64,000 bases of DNA from Azospirillum ramasamyi (GTDB taxonomy: Bacteria > Pseudomonadota > Alphaproteobacteria > Azospirillales > Azospirillaceae). Shown here piece by piece: positions 1-8,056 of the stretch (its first letter is position 1; every line of letters starts with the position of its first letter). The translations under genes and the position numbers were made by a program. The notes below the pieces were generated by a model that did no database searches, was not told the origin of the DNA, and was given only the letters and a program-made list of their open reading frames with translations. The stretch covers positions 621,501 to 685,500 of the forward strand of contig NZ_CP029831.1 in the NCBI RefSeq assembly GCF_003233655.1, in the 5' to 3' direction.

Positions 1-2
1 TC

Positions 3-44
3 GCCACCGTCAAGGCGGAAATGCTCGGCCCCAAGCAGGCCTGA
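3..44 (+). CDS. C-terminal end of an unidentified gene (partial)
   Basis: The window opens inside a reading frame that reads ATVKAEMLGPKQA and stops at TGA 42-44. A good intrinsic terminator begins about 60 bases later, which supports a real gene end here. Thirteen residues are too few to name the protein. The frame is inferred from the stop plus the terminator only. Confidence 0.4.
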   Translation, partial: ATVKAEMLGPKQA

Positions 45-101
45 TGCCGAAGAGTAAAGCGTAAGCCCGGCCCCGGTTCACAGACCGGTCCGGCTCGGGG
101 C

Positions 102-143
102 GCAGGGCCCTGCCGTGGCGTGAATGCCACAGCGGGGCCTTTT
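102..143 (+). terminator. Rho-independent terminator
   Basis: A GC-rich hairpin with arms GGGCCCTGCCGTGGC and GCCACAGCGGGGCC (one bulge and a G-U pair) around a short loop is followed directly by TTTT at 140-143. It would end transcription of the gene whose last codons are at 3-44. Confidence 0.7.
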
Positions 144-275
144 GCGTTCAGCGGTCTTGTGCCGTGCAGCAAAGGTTCCGGCGGCTCCGGCCGAGGAACC
201 GTTCGTACACAGCAGCATTTCTGCACCAGTGTGTCCGCCCCGACGCGGAATCCGGGCCGGCAGGCTTGACCATGG

Positions 276-309
276 TTATCCACAGAACCGTGGACAAGGT
301 GGTGGATAA
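276..309. promoter_or_regulatory. Cluster of DnaA-box-like sites
   Basis: TTATCCACA at 276-284 is a perfect match to the DnaA box consensus. GGTGGATAA at 301-309 is the reverse complement of TTATCCACC, one mismatch from consensus. CGTGGACAA at 289-297 (reverse TTGTCCACG) matches at 7 of 9 positions. All three fall in 34 bases of non-coding DNA between the terminator and the epimerase gene. The rest of 144-539 shows no gene I can support. The cluster could be a DnaA-responsive promoter or a DnaA titration or origin element; there is no clear AT-rich unwinding region beside it. Confidence 0.45.
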
Positions 310-539
310 CCCTGTTGAACCATCGGTCGCGCCTATACGGAATCCGCGGCGGCCGAAGCCGGACCGATTCGCCGGCCGAGTCACCGATGGGGCGGGGCGG
401 ATCTCCGGTTGAGGCGGCGGCCTATCCCTAAGATGGGCTGGCGATCCGGCGGTTGTGTCCCGACCCTTAGTGGGAGTTTCGGCTGCTTCGCTGCGCTGCG
501 GCGGCACCGGTCACAACGAAGGAAGGGCTTGGACGGACC

Positions 540-1484
540 ATGGCGCACTACCTCATCACCGGCGGCTGCGGATTCATCGGCTCGCATCTGGCCGACCGGC
601 TGCTGGCGGACGGGCATAGGGTGACGATCCTCGACAACCTGTCGAGCGGCCGGCTGGGCAACAAGCCGGAAGCGGCGAAACTGGTGGTGGGCGACGTGGC
701 CGATCCCGATGCGGTGCGGGAGGCGATGGCCGGCGACCATGGCGAAGGGGTGGACGGCGTGTTCCACCTTGCCGCCGTCGCCTCCGTGCAGAAATCGCGC
801 GAGCTGTGGGCGGAGACCCACCGCACCAACCTTCTGGGCACCGTGACGGTGTTCGAGGCGGCGCGCGACGCCAAGCGCGGCGGCCCGATCCCCGTGGTCT
901 ACGCCTCGTCCGCCGCCGTCTATGGCGACAACACCAACACGCCCCTGAAGGAGGACGAGCTTCCGCGTCCGCTGTCCGCCTATGGCGTCGACAAGCTGGG
1001 CTGCGAGATGCATGCCCGCATCGCATGGTCGATCCAGGGAGTGCCGACGGTCGGCTTCCGCTTCTTCAACGTCTATGGGCCGCGGCAGGATCCGATGTCG
1101 CCCTACAGCGGCGTCATTTCCATCTTCGCCCGCCGGGTGGCGCGCGGCGAGGATGTGGAGATTCACGGCGACGGCCAGCAGGTCCGCGACTTCGTCTTCG
1201 TCGGCGACGTGGTGCGCATCCTGGCGCTGGCGATGGAGCGGCGCTTCGCCGGCTCCCAGGTGTTCAACCTCTGCACCGGCCGCGCGACCTCGCTGGTGAT
1301 GCTGCTGGACGTCCTGCAGGAGCTGTGCGGCAGCCAGGTCCGCCGCCGCCACTCGGAACCGCGGGCCGGCGACATCCGGGTGTCGATCGGCGACCCGTCG
1401 CTGATGCGCTCCACCTTCGAGACGGTCTGTCAGGTCGGCCTGCTCCAGGGGCTGAGTGCCACCCTGACCGGACGCATGCCTTGA
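540..1484 (+). CDS. NAD-dependent epimerase/dehydratase (extended SDR, GalE-like)
   Basis: A 314-residue extended short-chain dehydrogenase that would act on a nucleotide-linked sugar in the cytoplasm, for surface polysaccharide precursors. The N-terminus carries the Rossmann motif TGGCGFIGSH (residues 7-16), followed by acidic D31 after the second strand. The catalytic pair is YGVDK near residue 150 with a serine-rich strand (YASSAAVYG) before it. The FNVYGPRQDP segment is typical of UDP-glucose 4-epimerase and dTDP-glucose dehydratase relatives. The last 20 residues do not resemble the usual C-terminal end of the family. AAGGAAGGG lies upstream of the ATG. The exact substrate cannot be set from sequence. 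Confidence 0.85.
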   Translation: MAHYLITGGCGFIGSHLADRLLADGHRVTILDNLSSGRLGNKPEAAKLVVGDVADPDAVREAMAGDHGEGVDGVFHLAAVASVQKSRELWAETHRTNLLGTVTVFEAARDAKRGGPIPVVYASSAAVYGDNTNTPLKEDELPRPLSAYGVDKLGCEMHARIAWSIQGVPTVGFRFFNVYGPRQDPMSPYSGVISIFARRVARGEDVEIHGDGQQVRDFVFVGDVVRILALAMERRFAGSQVFNLCTGRATSLVMLLDVLQELCGSQVRRRHSEPRAGDIRVSIGDPSLMRSTFETVCQVGLLQGLSATLTGRMP

Positions 1485-1608
1485 GATCGATGGCAATACC
1501 GGAGTATGAGGGGAGAAGATCGATGAGGTGAGCGGAACATGACGGCGGCGCCGGCGAAATCTCCCACTCCACTGTGGGCGAGAGGATATCGAAAGCGGCG
1601 GTGCTGAC

Positions 1609-2382
1609 ATGGCCCGCCGCCGTTCCCTGACCCTGCGGGGGCTGTTCATCGTCCTTGCTGTGCTTGCCGCCGTCGCGGTGGCGGAGCGGCTGCATATCCT
1701 GCCGCCGGGCACGCTCGACGAGATGCTGGGCGAGGAGACGCAGCGCCCCCGTCCGCCGCGCAAGCAGGTACCCGCCGAGCCGCCGCCGCCTGCCATCTCC
1801 CGCCCGTCCGACCGCATCGACTATGCCGAGGTGAGCCGGCAGCTCGACCGCATCCGGGTTGAGCCTGAAAGGCGGCGTGGCTATGAGCGGTCGGATTGGC
1901 CGCACTGGCTGGCGCTTGATGGCGGCTGTCTGAACGCCCGCGAAAAGGTGCTGATCCGCGACTCGCTCCGCCCGGCGACGCTCGACGCCAAGGGGTGCAG
2001 CGTGAAGGGCGGCGACTGGCTCGACCCCTACACCGGGGAGCGCTTCACCGATCCGCAGATGGTCGACATCGACCACCGGGTACCGCTGGCGGAGGCTTAT
2101 GCCAGCGGCGGCTTCGACTGGAGCCGGGAGCGGCGCGCCGCCTACGCCAACGACACCAGCGATCCGCTGACCCTGCTGGTCGCCAGCCGCGAAGCCAACC
2201 GCGCCAAGGGCTCCAAGGGGCCGGAGGACTGGCTGCCGCCGAAGCGGGACGGGATCTGCCTCTATGTCGCCGACTGGATCCTGGTGAAGGCCCGCTGGGA
2301 TCTGACCATGGACGAGCGGGAGCGGGTGACCGTCGGCAACATCCTGAGCGATTGCCGCGCGTCGGTCGGCCGCCAGCGCTGA
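1609..2382 (+). CDS. HNH-type nuclease family protein (DUF1524/GmrSD C-terminal-like), exported
   Basis: A 257-residue protein with an N-terminal hydrophobic segment (about residues 9-25, GLFIVLAVLAAVAVAE) that looks like a signal anchor, a proline-rich stretch (residues 45-65), and a C-terminal HNH-like domain. The nuclease motif DIDHRVPLAEAY (about residue 150) is followed by NDTSDPLTLL and by the N-A-KG-K-P-W region typical of secreted DUF1524 proteins. The family cuts nucleic acids with a metal ion in a beta-beta-alpha fold; the membrane anchor suggests that this one works outside the cytoplasm. The gene lies between the epimerase and the amidase in the same direction; 69 bases separate it from the amidase. 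No linked restriction partner is seen. Confidence 0.75.
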   Translation: MARRRSLTLRGLFIVLAVLAAVAVAERLHILPPGTLDEMLGEETQRPRPPRKQVPAEPPPPAISRPSDRIDYAEVSRQLDRIRVEPERRRGYERSDWPHWLALDGGCLNAREKVLIRDSLRPATLDAKGCSVKGGDWLDPYTGERFTDPQMVDIDHRVPLAEAYASGGFDWSRERRAAYANDTSDPLTLLVASREANRAKGSKGPEDWLPPKRDGICLYVADWILVKARWDLTMDERERVTVGNILSDCRASVGRQR

Positions 2383-2450
2383 AAGACTCTGCATTGTTTC
2401 GCATGATACCGGTTTCGCGCTACGGTTCGGGCCGGAAACTGGAGGATGCA

Positions 2451-3842
2451 GTGAGCGAAGGACGAAACGCCTTGTGGCGGGAAAATGCTGCCGGCCTGGC
2501 GGCGAGGCTGGCGAGGCGGGAACTGTCGGCGCGGGAGGCGGTCGAGGCGCATCTGGCGCGCATCGCGGCGAAGGAACCGGAACTGTCCGCCTTCATCACC
2601 GTGGCCGCCGACGAGGCGCTGGCCCGCGCCGACGCGCTGGACGCGGCCCCGGCGCCGGTGGGGCCGCTGCATGGGGTGCCGGTGGCGGTGAAGGATCTGA
2701 CCGACACCGCAGGCATCCGCACCACCTACGGCTCCGCGCTCTATGCCGATCAAGTGCCGTCCACCAGCGACATTGCCGTCGCGCGGATCGAGGCGGCGGG
2801 CGGCATCGTCATCGGCAAGACCAACACGCCGGAATTCGGCTTCGGCGCCGTCTGCCGCAACCGCCTGTACGGGCCGACCTGCAACCCCGCCGATCCGGTG
2901 CTGACTTCCGGCGGGTCGAGCGGCGGATCGGCGGTGGCGGTGGCGGTCGGCATGGCGCCGCTGGCCCATGGCACCGATTTCGGCGGATCGGTGCGGGTGC
3001 CGGCGAGCTTCTGCGGCGTCGCCTCGATCCGGCCGACACCGGGGCTGATCCCGGCGCCGGGCCGCGCCCTGGGCTGGGACACGCTGGCGACCCACGGGGT
3101 GCTGGCGCGCGACACCCAAGACTGCGCGCTGCTGCTGTCTGCGATGGCCGGCAGCGACCTGCGCGATCCGACCTCCCTGTTCGGCGACCGCGACGACGGA
3201 TCGGAGTCGCGGCTTGGCGCCACCGCCGATTTCGGCGCGGCCGTGGTGTCGCAGGCGGTGCGGGAACGCTTCGCCCAGGCGGTCGACCGGCTGGAGCGTG
3301 TCGTCGGGCCGGTGGCGCGCCGCCATCCCGACTGCGGCGACGCCATGGCGACCTTCCGCACTTTGCGCGCGGCGCAGACCCGCCACGCCTTCGGTCCGAT
3401 GCTGGCGAAGCATGGCGCGGACCTGACCGACACCATCCGCTGGAACATCGAGGCCGGCGCCGGCATCTCCGCCGATGCCTATCTGGAGGCGCAGGCCGCC
3501 CGCACCGCGCTCTACCGCCGCTTCGTGGCGCTGTTCGAGGACATCGACGTGCTGGCGGCGCCGGCCTGCGGCGTGCTGCCCTGGCCGAACGCCGAGGGCG
3601 AGGTGACGGAGATCGACGGGCGGCCGTTGGAGACCATCCTCGATTATCTCGGCGTCACCGCCATCGTCACGCTGGTGGGCTTCCCGGTGCTGACCTTGCC
3701 CGTGGGTGGGCCGGCGCGAGGTGACGGGCTGCCCTTCGGCATCCAGCTGATCGCCCGGCCGGGCGAGGAACGGCGCCTGATCCGCCTGGGCCGGCTGCTG
3801 GAGCGGGAGGCGGGCTTCGTCCACCATTGGCTTGAAAGCTGA
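2451..3842 (+). CDS. Amidase (amidase signature family)
   Basis: A 463-residue amidase-signature enzyme that hydrolyses an amide using a Ser-cisSer-Lys triad. The lysine is in VAVKDLTD (near residue 81), the cis-serine in the glycine- and serine-rich loop GGSSGGSA, and the nucleophile serine in DFGGSVRVPA. The GTG start at 2451 is chosen because GGAGG at 2441-2445 sits five bases before it and the protein then has the usual family length; the same frame is open far upstream but that part only shadows the nuclease gene. It is not a clear GatA, since no gatB or gatC is nearby. The substrate is unknown. Confidence 0.85.
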   Translation: MSEGRNALWRENAAGLAARLARRELSAREAVEAHLARIAAKEPELSAFITVAADEALARADALDAAPAPVGPLHGVPVAVKDLTDTAGIRTTYGSALYADQVPSTSDIAVARIEAAGGIVIGKTNTPEFGFGAVCRNRLYGPTCNPADPVLTSGGSSGGSAVAVAVGMAPLAHGTDFGGSVRVPASFCGVASIRPTPGLIPAPGRALGWDTLATHGVLARDTQDCALLLSAMAGSDLRDPTSLFGDRDDGSESRLGATADFGAAVVSQAVRERFAQAVDRLERVVGPVARRHPDCGDAMATFRTLRAAQTRHAFGPMLAKHGADLTDTIRWNIEAGAGISADAYLEAQAARTALYRRFVALFEDIDVLAAPACGVLPWPNAEGEVTEIDGRPLETILDYLGVTAIVTLVGFPVLTLPVGGPARGDGLPFGIQLIARPGEERRLIRLGRLLEREAGFVHHWLES

Positions 3843-3934
3843 GCGGCTGTGCGGGGCAGGGGAGCGGAATTCTCCGCATTGTGGACAACGCCGCCCCCTT
3901 CCCCATCCCTCGCATTTATGGTAAATAGGCGCCC

Positions 3935-4162
3935 ATGGTAGAGACCCGACGCACCGGTGACCGTTCGAACGAGCCGATCCGCCCCGATCCCGGCGGCGGG
4001 CGGGTTCCTGCGGTCGGCGCGCGCGCGCGGGCCGACGGGATCGCCACGCAGGGGCGGCAGCGTATCCCGAGCCTGCGCGAACTGGCGGCCCTGGTGGTCA
4101 ACGGGGTGTTGACCCTGCCGCGCAATTACCGCCGCGGCATGTTCCTCGACGTTCAGGTATAG
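3935..4162 (+). CDS. Small hypothetical protein
   Basis: A 75-residue reading frame between the amidase and the convergent glycosyltransferase, overlapping the end of the latter by 10 bases. The first half is rich in Arg, Gly and Pro and probably unstructured; the second half (SLRELAALVVNGVLTLPRNY) could form a helix. No strong ribosome site is visible before the ATG and I do not recognise the family. It fills an otherwise empty gap, which is the main reason to list it. Confidence 0.35.
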   Translation: MVETRRTGDRSNEPIRPDPGGGRVPAVGARARADGIATQGRQRIPSLRELAALVVNGVLTLPRNYRRGMFLDVQV

Positions 4163-4911
4163 GCGGCCGCATCCGGCCCGAACAGGCGTTCCATCAGGAT
4201 CGGCGGCAGTTCGTACTGCGGCAGGCACAGGCTGGTGCTGCGGGCGTGCAGCGTGTGAAGGCACAGTCCCTCCGCATCCGGGAAGGCGTCGACGCGGAAG
4301 CGGTCGCGCGCGGCCGTCACGAACGGCGCATCCTCGCAGGCATTCACCGCGGGAAAACGCACCGCTTCCCAGACCGAACGGCGGTAGGCGCAGGAGAAGC
4401 CGTAACCGTCCAGATTCCCGGGGGAGGGCAAGGCATCCGGCGCCTCGACATAGCTGCAGCCCTGCCGTCCCCAGCGGTGGTGCGAGCCGCCTTGCGCGGT
4501 GTCCCAATAGCCGAAGCGCCGGTGTGCCGCGCTGTAGAGGAACCAGCCCGACAGCTTCACCAGGTCGTAGCCTTGCTCCAGCCGGTGCAGCATCCGCTCC
4601 ACGTAAGTGGGCGCGTAGAAGTCATCGTCGTCCATGTGGACGATCACCGAACCCTTGGAATGTTCGGCAAGGATGTTGCGCTTCTCGCCGATGGCATAGC
4701 GGCTGGGCGAGTAGAAATACTTCAGCCGCGGGTTCGCCAGCGGCTTGAGATAGGCCGATGGGCGCGGGCTGTCGTCGAAGACGAGCCACTCGATCTCGGC
4801 ATGGGTCTGCGCCTTGATGCAGGCATGCAGGTGGGGCAGGAAATCCTCCCGCTGCCATGTGGGCGTGATGATGCTGACGAGCGTGGTCGCCGGGGGAGGG
4901 GCTGTGGTCAT
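4153..4911 (-). CDS. Family 2 glycosyltransferase
   Basis: A 252-residue GT-A fold glycosyltransferase. The N-terminus reads VSIITPTWQREDFL, the usual nucleotide-sugar-binding start of GT2 enzymes, followed by WLVFDDSPRPS. The metal-binding acidic motif appears as HMDDDDFY near residue 95. No membrane segments are seen, so it is likely a cytoplasmic or peripheral enzyme that transfers a sugar from a nucleotide donor, probably to a surface glycan. Together with the epimerase at 540-1484 it hints at polysaccharide decoration, but the two genes are on opposite strands and not in one operon. Confidence 0.8.
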   Translation of the reverse strand: MTTAPPPATTLVSIITPTWQREDFLPHLHACIKAQTHAEIEWLVFDDSPRPSAYLKPLANPRLKYFYSPSRYAIGEKRNILAEHSKGSVIVHMDDDDFYAPTYVERMLHRLEQGYDLVKLSGWFLYSAAHRRFGYWDTAQGGSHHRWGRQGCSYVEAPDALPSPGNLDGYGFSCAYRRSVWEAVRFPAVNACEDAPFVTAARDRFRVDAFPDAEGLCLHTLHARSTSLCLPQYELPPILMERLFGPDAAAYT

Positions 4912-5009
4912 GGTCGTTTCTTGCCCGTGCGGGCGCCCTGCGTGTAGACAGGCGGCAGGATAGCACCGCCCGTGGGCCGGTGGTGATCGGAAGGAAGGGA
5001 AGTACGTCC

Positions 5010-5402
5010 GTGGGAGTGATCGACCGCATCTGGATCGCCTTCGCCGCGCTGAACGGCGCCGTCGCGGTCGCCGCCGGCGCCTATGCCAGCCATGGGCTGG
5101 CGGGCCAACCGCAGGCGCAGGAGTGGTTCCGCACCGCCGGGACGTATCAGATGGCGCATGCGCTGGCGCTTGTGCTGCTGGTGGCGCTGGCCGGCCGGCT
5201 GGGCGGCGGCGCGGCCGGGCGACTGGCCCTGCGGGCCGCGGGGTGGCTGTTCTGTGCCGGAATCCTGCTGTTCTGCGGCACGCTCTATGCGCTGGCCACG
5301 ATCGGGCCGTTGCCGGTGCCGATGACGGCCCCCGCCGGAGGGTGGAGCTTCATGCTGGGATGGATGGCGCTGGTGGCCGCGGCTCTGCTGGCGCGCGATT
5401 GA
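5010..5402 (+). CDS. DUF423 family inner-membrane protein
   Basis: About 130 residues with four hydrophobic helices; the first holds the family-typical NGAVAVAAGAYASHGL and the following region has the H-A-L pattern (YQMAHALAL). DUF423 proteins (E. coli YgdD type) are small membrane proteins of unknown function. The GTG at 5010 is preferred because AAGGAAGG lies at 4991-4998; an ATG-like start at 4980 or the GTG at 5016 are possible alternatives. It converges with the ArsR gene, with 34 bases between the two stops. Confidence 0.8.
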   Translation: MGVIDRIWIAFAALNGAVAVAAGAYASHGLAGQPQAQEWFRTAGTYQMAHALALVLLVALAGRLGGGAAGRLALRAAGWLFCAGILLFCGTLYALATIGPLPVPMTAPAGGWSFMLGWMALVAAALLARD

Positions 5403-5436
5403 GGCTTGCGCGCCGCCCTTTATGGAATGGCGCGTT

Positions 5437-5868
5437 TCAGCGGGCCATGGCGGTGCGCAGGTCGGAGCGGTCGCTGCCGGGATCGTTGGCAGAGTCGTTG
5501 CTAAGGTCGTTGGCGGACTCGCTGGAAGTGCCGTTGGCGGAGCCGCCGCCGCGGCCCTCGGCCGCATTCTCCGCCGGGATGCAGTAGAGGCCGTGCAGCG
5601 TCGTCATGATCGTCTGCGCCTCGTGCCCGTTCAGCGAGTAGTAGATGTTCTGGGCGCTGCGGCGCGTGCGGACCAGATTGTCGTTGCGAAGCCGGGCCAG
5701 ATGCTGCGACAGCGCCGATTGGCTGAGTCCGACCAGATCCTCCAGTTCGCCCACCGACCGTTCGCCCTGGCTCAGGTGGCACAGGATGAGAAGGCGCCGC
5801 TCATTGCACATCGCCTTCAGCAGGGCGCTCGCGCGGCGGGCGTTTGCCTGCAAATCCTCGATTTTCAT
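5437..5868 (-). CDS. ArsR-family repressor of the BigR/SqrR persulfide-sensing type
   Basis: A 143-residue winged-helix repressor. The DNA-binding helix is SQSALSQHLARLR. Counting from the chosen ATG (5868, preceded by GGGAAAG), cysteines fall at residues 21, 30 and 96. The spacing of Cys30 to Cys96 is 66 residues, the same as between the two reactive cysteines of SqrR (41 and 107) and BigR (42 and 108), which form a di- or tetrasulfide link when reactive sulfur species are present. The last 45 residues are an unusual acidic Ser/Asn/Asp-rich tail (SANDLSNDSANDPGS). It lies divergent from a tusA-like sulfur carrier gene, which fits a sulfide or persulfide response. Specific sulfur sensing is inferred. 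Confidence 0.8.
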   Translation of the reverse strand: MKIEDLQANARRASALLKAMCNERRLLILCHLSQGERSVGELEDLVGLSQSALSQHLARLRNDNLVRTRRSAQNIYYSLNGHEAQTIMTTLHGLYCIPAENAAEGRGGGSANGTSSESANDLSNDSANDPGSDRSDLRTAMAR

Positions 5869-5949
5869 CGCTTTCCCGTTGCCCTGTCCGTTCCGATTCG
5901 TTTTGCAACCGGGCTGTCGTTGCGCCGCCCGGCAAAGAAAAATGCATGT

Positions 5950-5970
5950 ATGGTAGTATATTCGTACCAT
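5950..5970. promoter_or_regulatory. Candidate ArsR operator (inverted repeat)
   Basis: ATGGTA at 5950-5955 and TACCAT at 5965-5970 form a perfect inverted repeat with a nine-base AT-rich spacer (GTATATTCG). It sits 82 bases upstream of the ArsR start and in the region shared with tusA. The remainder of 5869-6193 shows no other gene. Binding by the neighbouring repressor is inferred from position and symmetry. Confidence 0.45.
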
Positions 5971-6193
5971 GCGGGAATTGTCCACCTGTGGAATTCCGTC
6001 ATTCCGAAGCAGACACCGATTGTCACCATCGCGACTTGGGCGTTGCCATTACCGCTAATCACCGCTTTTTTCTCGCAGAACGGAACAATAGACGGAAGAG
6101 GGGCGCATCCGATGGTTGTGTTTGCCGAATCCAACGATGCGCGCCCATCATCGGCCGATGACACCGGTTTCCAGGTGGGATAGCATTCCGTTC

Positions 6194-6421
6194 ATGACCG
6201 ACCATCCTTTGGATACCAAGGGCTTGCAGTGCCCGCTTCCCGTCCTGCGCGCCCGCAAGGCGATCAGGGCCATCGCCGTCGGCGACACCCTGACCGTGGA
6301 GGCGACCGATCCCGGCGCCCGCAAGGACTTCCCCGCCTTCTGCGAGGCGACCGGCAACCGCCTGCTGTCGGTCGGCGAGGACGACGGCATCCTCCGCTTC
6401 GTCATCGAACGGACGGCGTGA
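6194..6421 (+). CDS. tusA: TusA-family sulfur carrier protein
   Basis: A 75-residue sulfurtransferase of the TusA/SirA/YeeD group with the conserved CPLP motif (Cys13) that carries a persulfide and passes it on, for example to tRNA thiolation or molybdenum cofactor enzymes. The start at 6194 gives the standard family length. The protein is soluble with the beta-alpha-beta-alpha-beta pattern expected. It stands opposite the BigR/SqrR-like repressor, which suggests sulfur trafficking control, and MsrP further along the window needs molybdenum cofactor. Whether it is the housekeeping TusA or a paralogue cannot be decided. Confidence 0.85.
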   Translation: MTDHPLDTKGLQCPLPVLRARKAIRAIAVGDTLTVEATDPGARKDFPAFCEATGNRLLSVGEDDGILRFVIERTA

Positions 6422-6664
6422 TTGGCGGACGGACTGATCATTGACCCGCCTGACCATCGGGCGGTGTGACCGGCGCATCGTTGCCGTTACCCCATCGTTG
6501 CCGACGCCATCTTGTCGTGTCACGGATTGCCCCGTTTCCAGAAAATGGGCTGTGACGAATCGTCCTGGAATCAGCCTGTACTTTTATTAGCGATACAGGA
6601 AGAATGGTTTTCGGAAACGCTGCCTGCGCCGCCCGAAAATCAACGATAACGACCGAAAAAATCG

Positions 6665-7594
6665 ATGTTCACCACCCTGTTCACCCACCCGGCGTGCCTG
6701 GAGCACGACACCGGTCTCGGTCATCCCGAATGCTCCGACCGCCTGCGCGCCGTGCTCGCCGCGCTGGAGACGGAGGAGTTCCATATGCTGGAACGGCAGG
6801 AGGCGCCGTGCGCCACGGTGGAACAACTCCTGCGCGCGCACCCGCAGTCGCATATCGACCGCGTGTTGTCGCTGATCCCCGAGGTGGAGCATGCCGGGGT
6901 CGATGCCGACACGGTCGTCTCGCCCGGATCGGGGGAGGCGGCGCTGCGTGCGGCCGGCGCGGTCTGCGCCGCGGTCGACGCGGTGGCGACCGGCCAGTCG
7001 CGCAACGCCTTCTGCGCCGTGCGTCCGCCCGGCCACCATGCGGAGCGTGACAAGGCGATGGGTTTCTGCCTGTTCAACAACGCGGCGGTCGGCGCCTATC
7101 ACGCCCGCGCCGCGCATGGGCTGCAACGCGTGGCGGTGATGGATTTCGACGTCCACCACGGCAACGGCACGCAGGACATCCTGCAGCACGACCCGGACAT
7201 GCTCTATTGCTCGACCCACCAGTCGCCGCTCTATCCCGGTACGGGGGATGCGGGCGAAAAGGGCGAGTACGGCAATTGTGTCAACGCGCCGCTGCCGGCC
7301 ATGGCGGGGTCGCCGGAGTTCCGGCATGCGATGACCCACGTCATCCTGCCGGCCATCGACCATTTCAAGCCGGACCTGCTGATCATCTCCGCCGGCTTCG
7401 ATGCCCATTCGCGCGATCCGTTGGCCGGACTGCACCTGATCGACGACGATTTCGTCTGGGCCACCCGCAAGCTGGGCGAGCTTGCCCGCACGCATTGCGG
7501 CGCGCGCATCGTCTCGGTGCTGGAGGGAGGCTACAACCTGCGCGCCCTCGCCTCCGCCAGCGCCGCCCATGTGCGCGAATTGATGTACTGCTGA
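6665..7594 (+). CDS. Histone deacetylase superfamily hydrolase (acetoin utilisation/acetylpolyamine amidohydrolase-like)
   Basis: A 309-residue zinc deacetylase-like protein. Visible family features are RPPGHHAE (active-site histidines), DFDVHHGNGTQ (zinc Asp and His), LYCSTHQSPLYPGTG, and ISAGFDAH (second zinc Asp). In bacteria such enzymes remove acetyl groups from small amines or from lysines. It lies directly upstream of xseB-ispA-dxs with a 164-base gap, an arrangement I associate with Rhodospirillales, but no functional link to isoprenoid synthesis is established. Confidence 0.88.
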   Translation: MFTTLFTHPACLEHDTGLGHPECSDRLRAVLAALETEEFHMLERQEAPCATVEQLLRAHPQSHIDRVLSLIPEVEHAGVDADTVVSPGSGEAALRAAGAVCAAVDAVATGQSRNAFCAVRPPGHHAERDKAMGFCLFNNAAVGAYHARAAHGLQRVAVMDFDVHHGNGTQDILQHDPDMLYCSTHQSPLYPGTGDAGEKGEYGNCVNAPLPAMAGSPEFRHAMTHVILPAIDHFKPDLLIISAGFDAHSRDPLAGLHLIDDDFVWATRKLGELARTHCGARIVSVLEGGYNLRALASASAAHVRELMYC

Positions 7595-7758
7595 GCGGCG
7601 GCCTTCCCATCGGGCGGGCGCTTCATTCTCCCGAAAGGAGGAGGGGTCGCCCGAACGCATAGGCCGCACATAGGCCGCAATGGCCGGGGTAGCGGTGTGC
7701 CTCGGGCCTTGCGCCGGACGTGGGCGGGGCATACCTTCGCGGGCTTGAGGTCCCATCG

Positions 7759-8055
7759 ATGGTTCTGCCCGACATGCCCCCTTCCACGACGTCTTCGCCC
7801 CCTGTTTCCGGCACCGCCATTCCGCCCGACATCGCCGCCCTCAGTTTCGAGGATGCGCTCGCCGAACTGGAGCGGATCGTCCGCCAGCTCGAGGAAGGGC
7901 GCGGCAAGCTCGACGACGCCATCTCCTCCTATGAGCGGGGCACGGCGCTGAAGCGCCATTGCGAGATGAAGCTGCGCGAGGCGCAGGCCAAGATCGACCG
8001 CATCACCGTGAGCGCCGACGGCTCCCTCGGCACCGAACCCGCCCGGATCGACTGA
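7759..8055 (+). CDS. xseB: Exodeoxyribonuclease VII small subunit
   Basis: A 98-residue protein whose last 75 residues match XseB: FEDALAELERIVRQLEEGRGKLDDAISSYERG and a following helix, two antiparallel helices that bind the XseA large subunit. The complex degrades single-stranded DNA from either end. The first 23 residues are a Pro/Ser-rich extension; ATG 7759 is favoured by GAGG at 7747-7750, with ATG 7774 an alternative. The next gene, ispA, begins one base after the stop, so the two are translationally coupled, a classic arrangement. Confidence 0.92.
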   Translation: MVLPDMPPSTTSSPPVSGTAIPPDIAALSFEDALAELERIVRQLEEGRGKLDDAISSYERGTALKRHCEMKLREAQAKIDRITVSADGSLGTEPARID

Positions 8056-8056
8056 C

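Noticed and set aside
1540-1608. 22-codon frame ending just before the nuclease gene
   Set aside because: It has a stop next to the nuclease start and could be a leader peptide, but the ribosome site is weak and the peptide is unremarkable.
1995-2450. N-terminal extension of the amidase
   Set aside because: It is an out-of-frame reading of the nuclease gene; a GGAGG site directs the GTG at 2451.
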